From: Globisporangium splendens
Lineage: Eukaryota > Oomycota > Peronosporomycetes > Pythiales > Pythiaceae
DNA: 64,000 nucleotides
NCBI GenBank assembly: GCA_006386115.1
Contig: VFIW01000034.1
Location: forward strand, 310,001 to 374,000
Reading direction: 5' to 3'
Shown: piece after piece, positions 31,338-43,000 of the stretch
How the letters are laid out: every line of letters starts with the position of its first letter
Numbering within the stretch: the stretch's first letter is position 1
Translations under genes and position numbers: made by a program
The notes under the pieces: generated by a model
Told to the model about the DNA's origin: nothing
Seen by the model: the letters and a program-made list of their open reading frames with translations, nothing else
Database searches by the model: none

Positions 31338-33096
31338 ATGCCAGCGTCAATTGCGCACGTTAATGTACCAGCGCCAGCAGCCGCAGTGCAGCCAATACCA
31401 CAGCAGCAGCAGTCAGTGACTCCATCACAACGACATGCGCCCACAGCAAGCAGTAGCACCACCGACGGCCAGGACGACGACGATGACCGTGTGGCCGTGG
31501 ACACGAGCCGCATCTGGAGTGCCGACGTGCTGCTGCAGCTGGTGCACATCTGGCGCCGCGTCGAGCTCTCCCATCCGCGAATGAACCGCGTGGACAAGTC
31601 GCAGCTCGTGTACGACGAGTTCCACCAGAAGATCGAGTGCAGCAGCTCCGCGAGCGCGCGGTCGCGAAAAGCGGTGGACGACAAGTTGTACTCGATGAAG
31701 CAAATGTACCGCTTCATCGTCGAGATGAACCGCGATTTCCAGCATCGCAGTGCGGGACGAGCAGGAGCAGGAAATCACTCGTGGTTTGACTTGTCCAAGC
31801 AGGAACGACGCGCTATCAGGTGCGTCGGGGTGTGTCTGCTTTGCTCGCGCTCTGAGTTGGTGATTGCTTTCTAACGCGGCAGGAAACTGGGATTCTGTAG
31901 ATCTTTGCATGGCATTCGCGTCCCAAACATATCGCTCGAAGTGTTCGGGGTTCTAGATTCTGTACTCGGTAGGAATGGCTTCGGAACCAAGGAGAAGAAA
32001 ACTGTAAAGCAGCAGCACGTTGCGGATCAGAGAGATGTGGTAGTGATACCGCCACAGGTGCCTGCGCCACCGCAGCCAGTGCCAGAGATGACTCCGCAGG
32101 ATCTCTTGCTAGACGGCAAACGGAACTGGAGTGATGATCTGACGTTCCAGTTGGCAAGAGCGTGGAACGACGTGCAGCGCGAGTTTCCGAGTCTACGCGG
32201 TTCGCAGCTCAGTGAGCAGGTGTACGTGGCGTTCAAAAGCAAAGTCAGGGGCTCCATGAATCGATCGAGAAAGGCTGTCGAGGACAAGATGCAGGCGATG
32301 AAGGAAATGTATCGGTTCGTCAAGGCGTACGAAGACAAGCGCACAGACGGTGACGGTCAGTCGAAGCCGTGCTGGTTTGACTTGGCAAAGCCAGAGCGTC
32401 GACGAATAAGGTATTTTTGATCTCGTTCGTGGCGAACGAAGGGAATGCATGGTGACTCATCTAATCAGTCTGGTGGTTGCTGCTTTGGTGTAATGCAGAG
32501 CTGTGAACAAAATCAAGGTGACAAATTTGTCCCGAGCGCTGTACTCTGAAGTGGATGCTATTATGAAACTCCGATCCGAGCCCAATGCTGCATTTTTCGA
32601 TCTCGTTGCGTCGGGCACAGATCCTACTTCGTCGCTTTCAGTGCCACACGCCGGCGCCGGCGCAATGATTGATGACTCATCAGCACGGCAAAGCGCTTCA
32701 GCTAACGGAAGTCAACAGCTAGCAATTGATGCGACAGTGCGCGTCGTGCAGTCGACTGAGTCGCGGGAGGGCACCAATGTGGATGGCGCTGGAGCTGCAG
32801 CAGCGACTACCGATGACAGACACTACACAGCCACGACCACTTCTGGTGTGCGTATGAATCGCGCATCTGCTGCTCGTGATGGCCAAACGCACAAGCGGCG
32901 AAAAACTCAGGAGTCTCCGCCGACAATTCCACCAGTTCCTGGTTTTATTGACAGCATGGCAGCGGCGGATTATTTCATTGCCCAGATCCGAGCGTTGCAT
33001 GAGCAAGACCGCATCGAGCGACGGCAGCAGCACGCAGAGCACATGGCGGCAATCAAGGAGTTAGCCGATCTACTGAAACGTCAACATGGCAGCTAG
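31338..33096 (+). CDS. Protein with two Myb/SANT- or MADF-like modules
   Basis: Three exons (31338-31819, 31883-32410, 32499-33096) give 535 aa. Two homologous modules are visible at about residues 55-160 and 245-335. Module 1: WSADVLLQLVHIWRRVE ... SRKAVDDKLYSMKQMYRF ... WFDLSKQERRAI. Module 2: WSDDLTFQLARAWNDVQ ... SRKAVEDKMQAMKEMYRF ... WFDLAKPERRRI. Each ends at an exon border with the same codon phase, so the gene arose by internal exon duplication. The spaced Trp residues and basic helix resemble Myb/SANT-like or MADF DNA-binding domains. A Ser/Ala-rich region, a KRRKTQE basic patch and a C-terminal helix (AADYFIAQIRALHEQDRIE) follow. Probably a nuclear DNA-binding protein. Confidence 0.8.
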
Positions 33097-33721
33097 TGAT
33101 ACATTGGCACACCACTGTCCAACAAGATAACGTTTTCGCCAACCGCAATGAGCACACCTATGTCCACTACAAGGTCGTTGAGGAAAGTCTGGATGCAGCA
33201 CGATGACAGCAGATGAAGCACGTTCACGCAAACGGTACCGACGAACTCGACTTGAGGAATGTGCACGTGACAAGACTGAAGCAGCGGAGTGGCGCAACAA
33301 CGAAACAGCTGTCCCCAACGTGGAAACGACTGAATCGACTGGTTGCCAGACGCACCGAGTGTGTGTTTTGCTCGCCAAGAAGCGTGGTAACTGAGCGAAT
33401 GCAAGTCGCGTGAAGGTGAGCACCTGTTTGGCAAGACCTTCATCGAATGTCGGACACCTTGCTTGACTCGAACACAAAGTGTACCCATTATTGCCATTCC
33501 ATAACGTTGCGCATCAGTTGCGCTGACGCAACTTGCGTGCAACATTTAACTAATGTTCCAACTGTCAAGGAGGGACCTACTCACCTTCCACACACTGCCT
33601 TTTTTACCAGCGCACACCTCGTCCATCACATTATACGTTTACTAAAGAGGTTTTAGAAGAAATGCATCTCAGTTTTGCAGTGTCATCATTTTATCAGTAA
33701 TGAATAGTATGCTAGATAAAG
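33097..33721. other. Intergenic region with one unassigned minus-strand frame
   Basis: About 625 nt. A minus-strand frame at 33545-33093 ends in LSSCCIQTFLNDLVVDIGVL and LLDSGVPMYH with fairly coding-like codon use, and may be a gene fragment. I cannot identify it or find a start, so it is not called. Confidence 0.3.
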
Positions 33722-36242
33722 ATGTTTGCTCTTCCCAGCAAGAAGCGTATTGTTCCGCCGCTGATATCTTGGTCAGAACCAGATCCGAACGCCACTATGG
33801 ACGCTGGCGACGACGACACTGGCGCGGGACGCCACCTCATCGGCGAGAAGGACGTGCTCGCGGCCATCACGTGCGAGTACCTGGACGAGACCGTGGCGCG
33901 CAAGGACACGGCGGCCGCCATGGTGTCGCTCGGCAAGGTGCACATGACCACGTTCCGCTTCCAGTTCGTGCCGGACGAGCACGAGTACGCGCGTGTGCGC
34001 ACGCACCTGCTGCAGCGCAGCGATGGCGAGATCGCGAGCTTCTTCTCCGTGCCGCTCGGCTGCGTCGCGTCCGTGAAAAAGAAGAATTCGGTCGTCGAGA
34101 TCCTCACCAAGGACCTGCGCCAGATGTCCTTCCGCTTCGACGTCGTCGAAGTCACGCGGGTGAGTTGGTTATGTTGAGAACATGATGATGATGAATGCAC
34201 TTGCGCTATGCTGGAGTGTGACTGAATATGGAAACGGTGGTGATGTTTATTTAGATCTTTAATGTGCTCACGACGTACGTGTTTCCGGACAAGATAGACT
34301 ATTTATTCGCGTTTTACCATCGGTGCGTGTTGCGCTTGCCATAAACGGCGTACGCTATCCCAACGTATGCCAGCAACAGGTTTAGTGCTAATGATGCTTG
34401 CGTGCTTTTGCAGATTGTCGACAAGCTTCCATGATGACGCGGAGCTGATCCCGTGCAATCAGGACTGGGACGTGTACGACGAGACGTCGGAATGGGAGCG
34501 CCAGGTAAAGACAAGAAGCTTGCTGGTATCTTCAATGGCAATCAAGGAGGCTTACCTTGTATTGTTGTTCCTCTTGTGCGGCATTAGGGTGTGTTTGAAA
34601 ATGGCAAGTGGCGGGTTAGTCATTTTAACAAGGACTTCAAGGAGATCGAAACGTACCCGGAGCTCATCGTGGTCCCGACATCGATCTCGGATGTCGTGCT
34701 TCGCGACGCGACTGCGTTTCGATCCATTGGGCGGATCCCGAGTCTGAGCTGGCTGAACAAGGCGAACGGTGCTACTCTGACGCGGTCGAGCCAGCCGAAA
34801 GTACGTGTGATGATGACTTTGTCTCTTGCTTGCTGATATAAAACGCAGCATTCAGCTATTCCTTGTTGTCAACCGTGTGATTTTGTTGCCCTCCAGGTAG
34901 GAATGTCCAAGGCGACGTCTCCGGCCGATGAAAGCCTCGTTGCTGCAATTGCCGGATCAAGTCTGCTTCGAGACTTTCTTCACATTATCGACTGTCGGCC
35001 AATGACAAATGCCCTGGTACTATTGCGTGACTTGCGGATGTGGCGGACGATAGCACCTAAACTGAATCTGTGGCTGTCTTAACCCCTTCGCGTGTCGTGC
35101 CTATCTGGCTCCAGGCAAATCGAGCAAAAGGATATGGTGTTGAAAGCACGGTGAACTACAAGAACTGCTCGATTTCCTTCATGAACATCCCCAATATCCA
35201 CTCCATGCGCGACAGGTGCGACTTGAGAAAAGACTCGACTAACAACAAATTCAGTGCTGTTGTCTAACACTGAAAAGCTCTCTATCGCTTCTGTGTCCAG
35301 TATGAAGAGATTCCGCACTCTTTGCCAGTCCACGACTTGCGATAACCTCCAATGGCTCGGAAACGTGGAAGATACCAAGTGGCTCGTGTATGTTCGCCAG
35401 CTACTGAAGTCGTCGCTTCATGTCGTGACGTTGCTTCGGCAGGGGGAGTCTGTTCTCTTGCACTGCAGCCATGGCTGGGACCGGACAAGCCAGATTTCAG
35501 CGCTCGCTCAACTGATTCTGGATCCGTACTATCGCACGTGGGAAGGCTTCCAAGTGCTGATCGAGAAAGAATGGCTCGCGCTAGGTCACCCGTTCCAGTT
35601 GCGGCTCTCACATGGAGAGAAAGCCGACACCCAGGAATCGCCGATCTTTATCCAGTTCTTGGACTGTGTGTGGCAGCTGCTTCGGTTATACCCAAGCTAC
35701 TTTGAGTACGTTCAAACGCAGTGCCCTTGTGCATGTATGGATGGGGTTATGGATTCTTTACTAACCCAACTTTTCTTGGTGGGCTCAGGTTCAATGAGGG
35801 TTTTCTGCTTACACTAGCAGATGCGCTGCACTCGTGTCGCTTTGGGACGTTCCTCCTTGATTGCAAGAAGCTTCGCAAGGAAGCAGATTTAGAGAATCGC
35901 ACGCCATCAGTCTGGACGTGGCTCAATGGACTCAAATCGGAACTGACAGAGCAAAGCTTCGTGCCGAACCAGACTCTGGACCCTCCCGTGACAGGTCTCT
36001 TGAAGCGCGTTGTGGTCTGGGAGAGCATCTTTCTCCGGTGGAGTGCCCAGCCATTACTGCAGGAGCCCCCAGTCACGACCAACTTCTTCTCCGACAATGC
36101 GCAGCGCATTTCGACCTGGCAGCTCCCTCAGGGCACGATCAATGCGTTGAATACAGCGCTGATGTCCAACTTCAAGGAAGCGCAGGTGATCCGGCAGCTA
36201 CGCGATCGCATTGCGGAGCTCGAAGCCCAAGCAGCTACGTGA
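33722..36242 (+). CDS. Myotubularin-family phosphoinositide 3-phosphatase
   Basis: Eight exons (33722-34159, 34255-34322, 34414-34504, 34588-34800, 34897-35016, 35115-35215, 35301-35705, 35789-36242) give 629 aa; every junction is in phase. The PH-GRAM region covers about residues 30-165. The catalytic domain shows CNQDWDVYDETSEWERQ, KWRVSHFNKDF, ETYPELIVVP, FRSIGRIPSLSWLN, ATLTRSSQP, IIDCRP and the P-loop HCSHGWDRTSQ, then WEGFQVLIEKEWLALGHPF and FIQFLDCVWQL. The usual P-loop is CSDGWDR; here Asp is replaced by His while the Cys, the second Asp and the Arg are kept. A C-terminal coiled coil (VIRQLRDRIAELEAQ) is present. Myotubularins dephosphorylate PI3P and PI(3,5)P2 on endosomes. A second possible start is ATG 33797. 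Confidence 0.92.
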
Positions 36243-36932
36243 GGCAACCAACTGCTCATGCTAGCGAGCTTGTTTATGACTTTGGTCTACACCAGCTGCA
36301 TCAATGCCTTGAACTTAGAGTTGTAGCTATCATTTGATGCAGTTGGATTAGACAGTCTCTCCATTTCCCAAATCCACGAATCTTGCTGAGAAGCGTTCAC
36401 ACGTTGTTAGCTAATCCTGTGAACCCGTGCAGAGACGGTGTGTGAGTGATGCCGATCTGATTCGGCAAACCAACGGCAAATCACATGGATCGGACACAGT
36501 GAAAGCAGGATAATTCCACGAATGCGTACAGACCCAATGGGACCAGAGCTGCTAAGAGAATGCCAGCAATCAATGCGCATATGCACCACTTCTGCCATCA
36601 TTGTGCATTTGCTTTATGATTGTGTCTCTCGGCCAATTTGATACCTTTTGATTCTGTGGCATCTGAGTCGAAGGCTCTTGACAGGAAGTCAGTTCCGCAA
36701 GCCCATCTGGCTCGGGTCTGAATGGACGTAAAACGTCCAGAATGCGTCACAAAGTGGTACTGCTCAACGAGGAGCTGCAGTCTTTTCTGCCTTCTTCTTG
36801 TCACGCGTTGTGTGATGTGGGCAGGGGAGTGGAGCGCCAAACTCTCTGGTTTGAGTGCCTCATTCCACAATTCGCCACGCACGCGAGACCCAGTGCGTCC
36901 ACACATACCACCCGTAGCTCCCGATCCACAAG
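36243..36932. other. Intergenic region upstream of the subtilisin gene
   Basis: About 690 nt with no convincing gene. It ends in a clear initiator-like element listed separately. Confidence 0.5.
36857..36876 (+). promoter_or_regulatory. Oomycete-type initiator element (Inr + FPR)
   Basis: GCCTCATTCCACAATTCGCC lies about 57-76 nt upstream of the subtilisin ATG. It fits the oomycete consensus (CTCATTYYNCAWTT-like), the best match in this window. Confidence 0.6.
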
Positions 36933-38693
36933 ATGCGTGTGCTGGCACCGACGACGATGGCGGTGGCGGCGATGTTCGCGCTCGCGACGACCTTCACGGC
37001 ACCTGCTACAGCTGCGGTGCACATTCACGACAGCGTGCACCGCACGCTGCAGCAGGAAGGACGCGTAAGCATCGTGCTCACGTTGAAAGAGCAGCGTCCC
37101 GATGATCTCTTGATCCCAACCGAATCAACAAGCGCACCAGAGAAGGCGAACCGATCGGCTGATGTCGCTGGCAGCGAGGCAACGCCAAGTCCAACCATGA
37201 AAAAGAGCTCGAAGAAGGCATGCATGGACCACGAAGGCGAGCAGCGTGACGGCGACGCTGTTGCTGGCGATGCTGATACTGTGGCCGCAGTCGACGGAGA
37301 ACAAGTGCAAGCAATGGTCGACCGCCTAGTCCAGTACACGGAAGAGAAGCATCAAGAGGTCATGACCGTGATCAAACAAGATGCGGAAGACACAACCACG
37401 CCAGAGTCTGGAAAGGCGAAGAGTCTCTGGATCACCAATGAGATCTACATTCGCGACGCCACGCCAGAGTTGATCGAGAAGCTCAAGGAAGTGCCGTCGC
37501 TCGGATCGATTCGCGAAGAAGTGATCGCGCACGTGTCTGTTAAGGAGTCTGCGGCTGTGACTATGGACGAAACGGACTTTGTCGGTGAGTGGGGGCTCGA
37601 ACGCATCCAGGCGCTGGATGCGTGGAAACTTGGCTACTTGGGTCGCAACATTCGCGTTGGCAGCATCGACACTGGCGTGCGTGTTACCCACGAAGCCCTC
37701 CGAGAGAACTATGTCGGACAGTATGGGTGGTACGATCCCATTTCCAAAACCGAGACCCCAACTGATCCTGCAAACCACGGCACTGGCGTCATGGGTATCC
37801 TTGCTGGTGGACAAGGACTTGGTGTGGCACCGAAAGCGGAGTGGATGAGCTGTCGCGCCTGTGACGAAAATTTGCGATGCCGAGAAGCAAATCTCCTCGA
37901 GTGCGCGCAATTCATGACGTGTCCGTTCGTCAACGGCGATAAGACCAAGACGGATTGCTCCAAGAAGCCCCACGTTCTCAACAACAGTTGGAACTCGGAG
38001 CGCGGTGTGACGGTGTTTGAAAACGCGATCAACGTCTGGATCAGCGCGGGTATCATTCCTGTGTTCTCGAACGGTAACAACGGCCCTGGATGCGGTACCG
38101 TGAACTCTCCTGCAGACTCGACCGTTGGCATTACGGTCGGAGCCACTGACTACGATGATTTGTTGGCTGGTTTCAGCGGCCGTGGACCAGGCTTGAGTGG
38201 TGAGATCAAGCCCGACCTCACCGCCCCTGGAGACACTGTGGTCGCCCCCGGTTCTACGAGTGACAACGACATCAACGTGTTCTCCGGCACGAGTTTCGCT
38301 GCGCCGCATGTTGCCGGAGCCATTGCGCTCATGCTTGAGGCATTCCCTGGGCTCACGCTCTCCGAAGTCAAGAGCTTGTTGTATCAGAACACAGACACCA
38401 GTGTTCTCTCCCTTACGAACCAGCCAACGTGCGGTGCGCTGAACTCAGCCTCAGCATTCCCAAACAATGCTTTCGGATACGGCCGTGTGAACGTTCTCAA
38501 GGCGATCAACGCGAAAAAAGCTGCTGTCGCGGCGGCCTCAAGCGCACGTTCAGGTTCAGCCTCAAGTGGCGCCACTGCTGGTAGTGTGACCACGCCGGTC
38601 GTCGCCACGGGCTCGCCCTTCAACAGTTCTAGCTCTGGTAGCTCAAGCTCTTCTTCTTCGGGTCCAGGAACGGTGAATGTCGGTGACTTTTGA
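36933..38693 (+). CDS. Secreted subtilisin-like serine protease (S8)
   Basis: A single exon of 586 aa. An N-terminal signal peptide (MRVLAPTTMAVAAMFALATT..., cleavage probably after ATA) is followed by a propeptide region with an acidic linker to about residue 215. The catalytic triad is intact: D246 in GSIDTGV, H282 in NHGTGVMG and S454 in SGTSFAAPHVAG, with oxyanion Asn in LNNSWN near 351. The Cys-rich insert (MSCRACDENLRCREANLLEC) suggests disulphides. The C-terminus is a Ser/Gly/Ala-rich tail (about residues 530-586), like a wall- or mucin-type spacer. By family it is an extracellular endoprotease. Confidence 0.93.
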   Translation: MRVLAPTTMAVAAMFALATTFTAPATAAVHIHDSVHRTLQQEGRVSIVLTLKEQRPDDLLIPTESTSAPEKANRSADVAGSEATPSPTMKKSSKKACMDHEGEQRDGDAVAGDADTVAAVDGEQVQAMVDRLVQYTEEKHQEVMTVIKQDAEDTTTPESGKAKSLWITNEIYIRDATPELIEKLKEVPSLGSIREEVIAHVSVKESAAVTMDETDFVGEWGLERIQALDAWKLGYLGRNIRVGSIDTGVRVTHEALRENYVGQYGWYDPISKTETPTDPANHGTGVMGILAGGQGLGVAPKAEWMSCRACDENLRCREANLLECAQFMTCPFVNGDKTKTDCSKKPHVLNNSWNSERGVTVFENAINVWISAGIIPVFSNGNNGPGCGTVNSPADSTVGITVGATDYDDLLAGFSGRGPGLSGEIKPDLTAPGDTVVAPGSTSDNDINVFSGTSFAAPHVAGAIALMLEAFPGLTLSEVKSLLYQNTDTSVLSLTNQPTCGALNSASAFPNNAFGYGRVNVLKAINAKKAAVAAASSARSGSASSGATAGSVTTPVVATGSPFNSSSSGSSSSSSSGPGTVNVGDF

Positions 38694-38882
38694 TTGTAGC
38701 GAAATAGAAACTTGCAAGTGACACCACACTATTTAAAAACTACTTCGAGTAATCAATACGGGAGACCTGAGAGTCACCAGATCATTGTGTATTCCCCCCT
38801 CGGGTTCACGCTTGTGTGCAACTGCGTCTTGCGTTGACATCGTGTGCGGATGTGCATGCACTAATGTGTGTGGTTGTCATTT

Positions 38883-39780
38883 TCACGTGCTCCCATGTGG
38901 TGATCTTCTCCACGCTTTGAACATCGCTTTCTCTTCCTCAAATTTCCGGCGTTCGGCTGCCAGCTGATCGAGCAGCGGCCATGGAATCTTTGCCGCTTGC
39001 ACGAGTTGCCGTTTTCGCTGCTCTCGATTGTTCGATGCTGTGCCATCCATTACTCTCTTCACTGGACTTGCCTTATCCTTCGATTCGGTGGCGTCAGCCG
39101 TTTGCTCCGAGTTCGCTGCGCTAAACATCTGCTGTTGTTGGTTTCTCGCTCTCCTGGCATCTAGCGCTTTTCTCTCGTTCTTGTACTGCTGCTTTTGAAC
39201 TTGTAAGTACGACCGCTCAATGTCAGCGAACACTGGATCAAAAATCGCTTTTGCTTGCTCGATTTGGGCTTCGGTTGCGACGAGCGCTACTTGGTTTGCT
39301 AAATCGTTCACTTCGCTGAGAGTGGTGTTCATGTCGTCGCTCCTCGGGTGCCCAGCACCTTCAAGTTGTTTTCTCCATTTGCTTTGGATGACTGCAAGTA
39401 AATCCGCGTTTGCGGCACAAAACACTTCTCTCTTCTTCGCCTCGTCAAGCACGTCATTGCTCCAGCGACTGAATCGCCATCGCGTGTCGGGTTTCCCACT
39501 TGTGTGATACTCGCACTTGTGAGATTCGTGTTCGATCTTTGTCACCTGACTCTTAGGTTCGCAGCAGTCGAATTCAATCACTTTTTCCCTGAGATTGAAT
39601 CGAGACAACAAGCACAGAACGCGAATGGCTCCACTCGTGTGGGTCTGTGTACGCAAGCTGACCAAGACACCACGGCACCCAACGCGTGTAGCCAACGCAC
39701 GCAGACAGATCCAATGCGCTGAAGAGCGTGCTTGTGTCGCGATGCCGAGCGCCACAATGTGTGGCTTTGGTGCGCATCAT
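38883..39780 (-). CDS. Basic coiled-coil protein of unknown function (5' end uncertain)
   Basis: The main frame reads from about 39595 down to the stop at 38883 and encodes KVIEFDCCEPKSQ, KPDTRWRFSRWSNDVLDEAK, a coiled coil (DIERSYLQVQKQQYKNERKA) and a Lys/Arg-rich C-terminus ending KAMFKAWRRSPHGST. No ATG opens this frame in the right place. An 82-nt intron (donor in the codons for WVPW, acceptor ATCTCAG) would link it to an upstream ATG at 39780. No family recognised. It may be a nuclear or cytoskeletal protein. Confidence 0.5.
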
Positions 39781-39968
39781 CACCACTTCGTCCAACCCTT
39801 TTGCTTGTCTAGTCGCACCAGTGTGGTATCCGGATGGCTTAACCCACAAATCTGGAGCGTGCCACACGAAAATGATGTGGGACGCTCTACATGCAAAGAT
39901 CTGAGTGCGGTATCCATCCTTTTTGGAGCTTTTTTTTTTCGAAGCACAGGAGGCTGATGTGAGGCGAC

Positions 39969-39985
39969 CTCATTTGAGTTTCTTC
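39969..39985 (+). promoter_or_regulatory. Candidate initiator of the giant HECT gene
   Basis: CTCATTTGAGTTTCTTC lies about 60-80 nt upstream of the ATG at 40047 and matches the oomycete Inr/FPR pattern. Confidence 0.45.
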
Positions 39986-40046
39986 AACCCACGCGGCTCG
40001 CGAAGCGCAGGCTCAGGAGGAGAGAAAGAGGAAGCAATCTATCCGC

Positions 40047-43000
40047 ATGGGCGCGCAGGCTTCGCGCGAGGCCGCTTCAGGTACCGATGCTACAAGCGAC
40101 AGTCCTTTAGGAGCACTCCCCTCGGCGGACGCGGTGGCGGCGTTCCGTCGCGCGTGGCGCGAGGGCGTGCCGTTCACGCTGCTGCACGACGAGTCGTTCG
40201 TGGCCGAGAAATATCAGGAACTCCCGACGACGTCCGTGCTGAACGAAGACCCCACGGCGGGGAATGAGACGCAGTTTATCTCGGGTACGAACGGCGTCCC
40301 CATGGAAGAGCTGCAGCAGGTCGCGGATCTGGCGCGCATGAAGTTGCTCGGCAAGAAGCGGAAACCACCGCATGCTGCGAAGAGTGCTGGATCCGAAACA
40401 GTGGACAGCGATTCGGTGTCGCCTTTTGTTGCAGGCGAGTCGTCGGAAGCCAATCAGGCGTCGAATGTGCTGACTGTGGATGCCGCCGACAAGATTCTGT
40501 TGCGCGATTCGGCGGAGAGGGTCGCGAGTGAGAAGCTACGTGGACAGCAGACAGAAATCGTGAAGCACTATTTCACCCAGCTGGCAGCTCGACTTCGATA
40601 CCAAGACAGTGACGGTGAAGCGTCTTCCTCGTCAGAGAGTCGAGGTGACGCAGTCGCCGATGAATTGTCGTCGCCAGCATGTTTGAATGGAAACAATCTG
40701 CGCATCGCAAGCAGCTCTCCCGGCGGTGTATTTTCAGTGAGCGCTTTCCGCATGCAACTTGAAATGTTGAAGGAATTCCGAACGACGTTCCCTCGTCTCT
40801 TTGAGAGTGGCGTGCTCACGATTGTGCAGACGTTGTTGGATTTTCCTCCGTTTGCTCTACAAAGCGCCGATATGACCGCCGTGGAGCAAGCTCTGATTTC
40901 CGATACGCATGAATTTTGTCGAGGCATTTTGGATTCTGAAGGCGACAGTGTGGCAGCTTCGCAACGCCAAGTGACGTTGCTGCTGCTGTTAGCGTTCGGT
41001 GTCAGCAGCGGTCGCATTAGCTTGCTGCTGGATTTTACGAATGGGATTCTACAAGACGCGGCTTCAGCAACTACATCGAGCACCCAAGTGCTGCAAGGCC
41101 GTTCGTTTGCATCATGGGTTGAAGCCTTTGTGGTTCGATTGGAATCGTTCCGAATCGATTTTTCTCTCGGAAGGTTTGAGGAAACCAATCTGGTCAAGCA
41201 TTTTCCGATAAAGTTGGTGAACAGCGATGAAGGCGAGTCGTCGGACCATAACAAGCTCCCGTCGACTCAGTCTGTGACAACCGACGGAAGCTTTGCGTAT
41301 ACATGGAGCTTGAAAACGGGGATTATGAAGATCGGCACGGGACTGAATTTTACGATTGCTGGTAGAATTTATGCTGAAAGTGGTCCAGCGCAATATCTCG
41401 AGTCTCTCCAGCGTCAGCGAGTGTTCCGATTCGCACTCTACGGTTCGGGAAGGGACGTCTCAGAGATGGTACGTGCAGAGGTATTAACAAGCACGACCGA
41501 GCCACGCACGTCCAGTGGCCGGACAGTTCGCGAGCTATGTAAAACAAGTGATCTGGACGACTTGCTTTCCACGTTCTTTCCACGGAAACTGTGGCTTGTG
41601 CTGTTGGTCAACGGGGTGCAAAAGCAGCTGCTGTTCGGTGATGACGACGAACTTGACATATTTGCTTCGCTGAAAAATGGGGACGGTGAGGAAGCGGGGT
41701 ATGTCGAGCGTCGAGTTTTGACAGCAGTTTACGGTGACTTTGAAGTTTTGCCAGACAAGGTTTTGCACTCACTCAATGCGAGCATTTCTCAATCGACCAA
41801 TTCTAGTGCAGAAAACGAAGGCAGCGGGATCACGTTGACATCAGAGTTGCTCGCGGAATGTCTAGCCGATTTTAATGGCGAAGATGTCGTCGTGTCCGAA
41901 AGTACGGAATTGATTCTCTTGTGTTCGATGGAAGGAGACGGAGATGCACTCGAATTGCGCAATTTTAAGGTCGGAGAGCACATCTCAGCTGTCGAAGACC
42001 CAGCGACCGACGTGTACCTTTCCAGCATGGTGTACTGTGGTGGCTTTCTCTTTCTCAGTGCATTGTGTTCGAGCCAGCAAGGAGCAGGTAGAGCACGCCG
42101 GTTGATTCGTGTTTCACCTCAAGACTTTTCCGTTCTCGGGGTTCACACTCTTGTCGGTGATGACACGCTTCCACCGATCGAGTCGAAGCCTCTCTTTACA
42201 TACATCACGGAAGGATTGTTTGTCTACGAGATTCAAATGAGCGCCGACCGTTTCCACGTCCAAGTGTATTTCCCGAAGAAGTGCGCTGATGGTTCGCTGA
42301 AGATGAATTTTGTGCGGTCGTTCCCAGTCCACATCGATCAAATCCACTGTCCGGGCTTCGGAGCCAGCTTGTTGAACATTCTGAAAGCGGAGATGGATAT
42401 TGATGCTAGCAATTTTACTCCTCCAACGATGTACACGAACGGAGTATGGATTGGAATGGTTGTGCCATCCTCAACTCCTGGAGAACCGTCCCATTGCATC
42501 CAACTCGATTGTGAGACTGGAGCATTTATCGAAGAAGAGCCCTCTAAAGCAAAGTGCAGTGAACGAGTGATACCTGGTCGGTTTGTGTGCTTCGATGCGA
42601 AAAACAATCTCCTGTGGGTGCTGGAGTCTACAAAGGGCGGTTTATCCTCCTTTCAAAATACAGGAAAGCGTATCTCGCTTAGCCAAAAAGTAACTCCTGC
42701 GCAGGTACTGGATCGAGCAAACCAGTTCATTGGTGATTTTGATCGTGGAAGAAAAGCTGACGACTCAGCAGTCATGGAGCATGGAGTTGGATTCGAAGAT
42801 GCGATCGCTGTTCGTGTGCTGGGTGTTTTGTCTCAGAATGCAGACGCTTGTGAACCAAGTGAGTCTTCTGCGCTGTTGAGTAGCAGTCAGGCAAACCATG
42901 GTTCTGCACTCATTCCATTTGCTGCAGACCTCCAAGAAACAAGCTTTTACGTCTTGACGAAACTCGTGAAAGAGTACACTGCCTCGTTCCAAGCGAACGC

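Noticed and set aside
37326..38309. 327-codon minus-strand open frame
   Set aside because: Antisense to the subtilisin catalytic domain.
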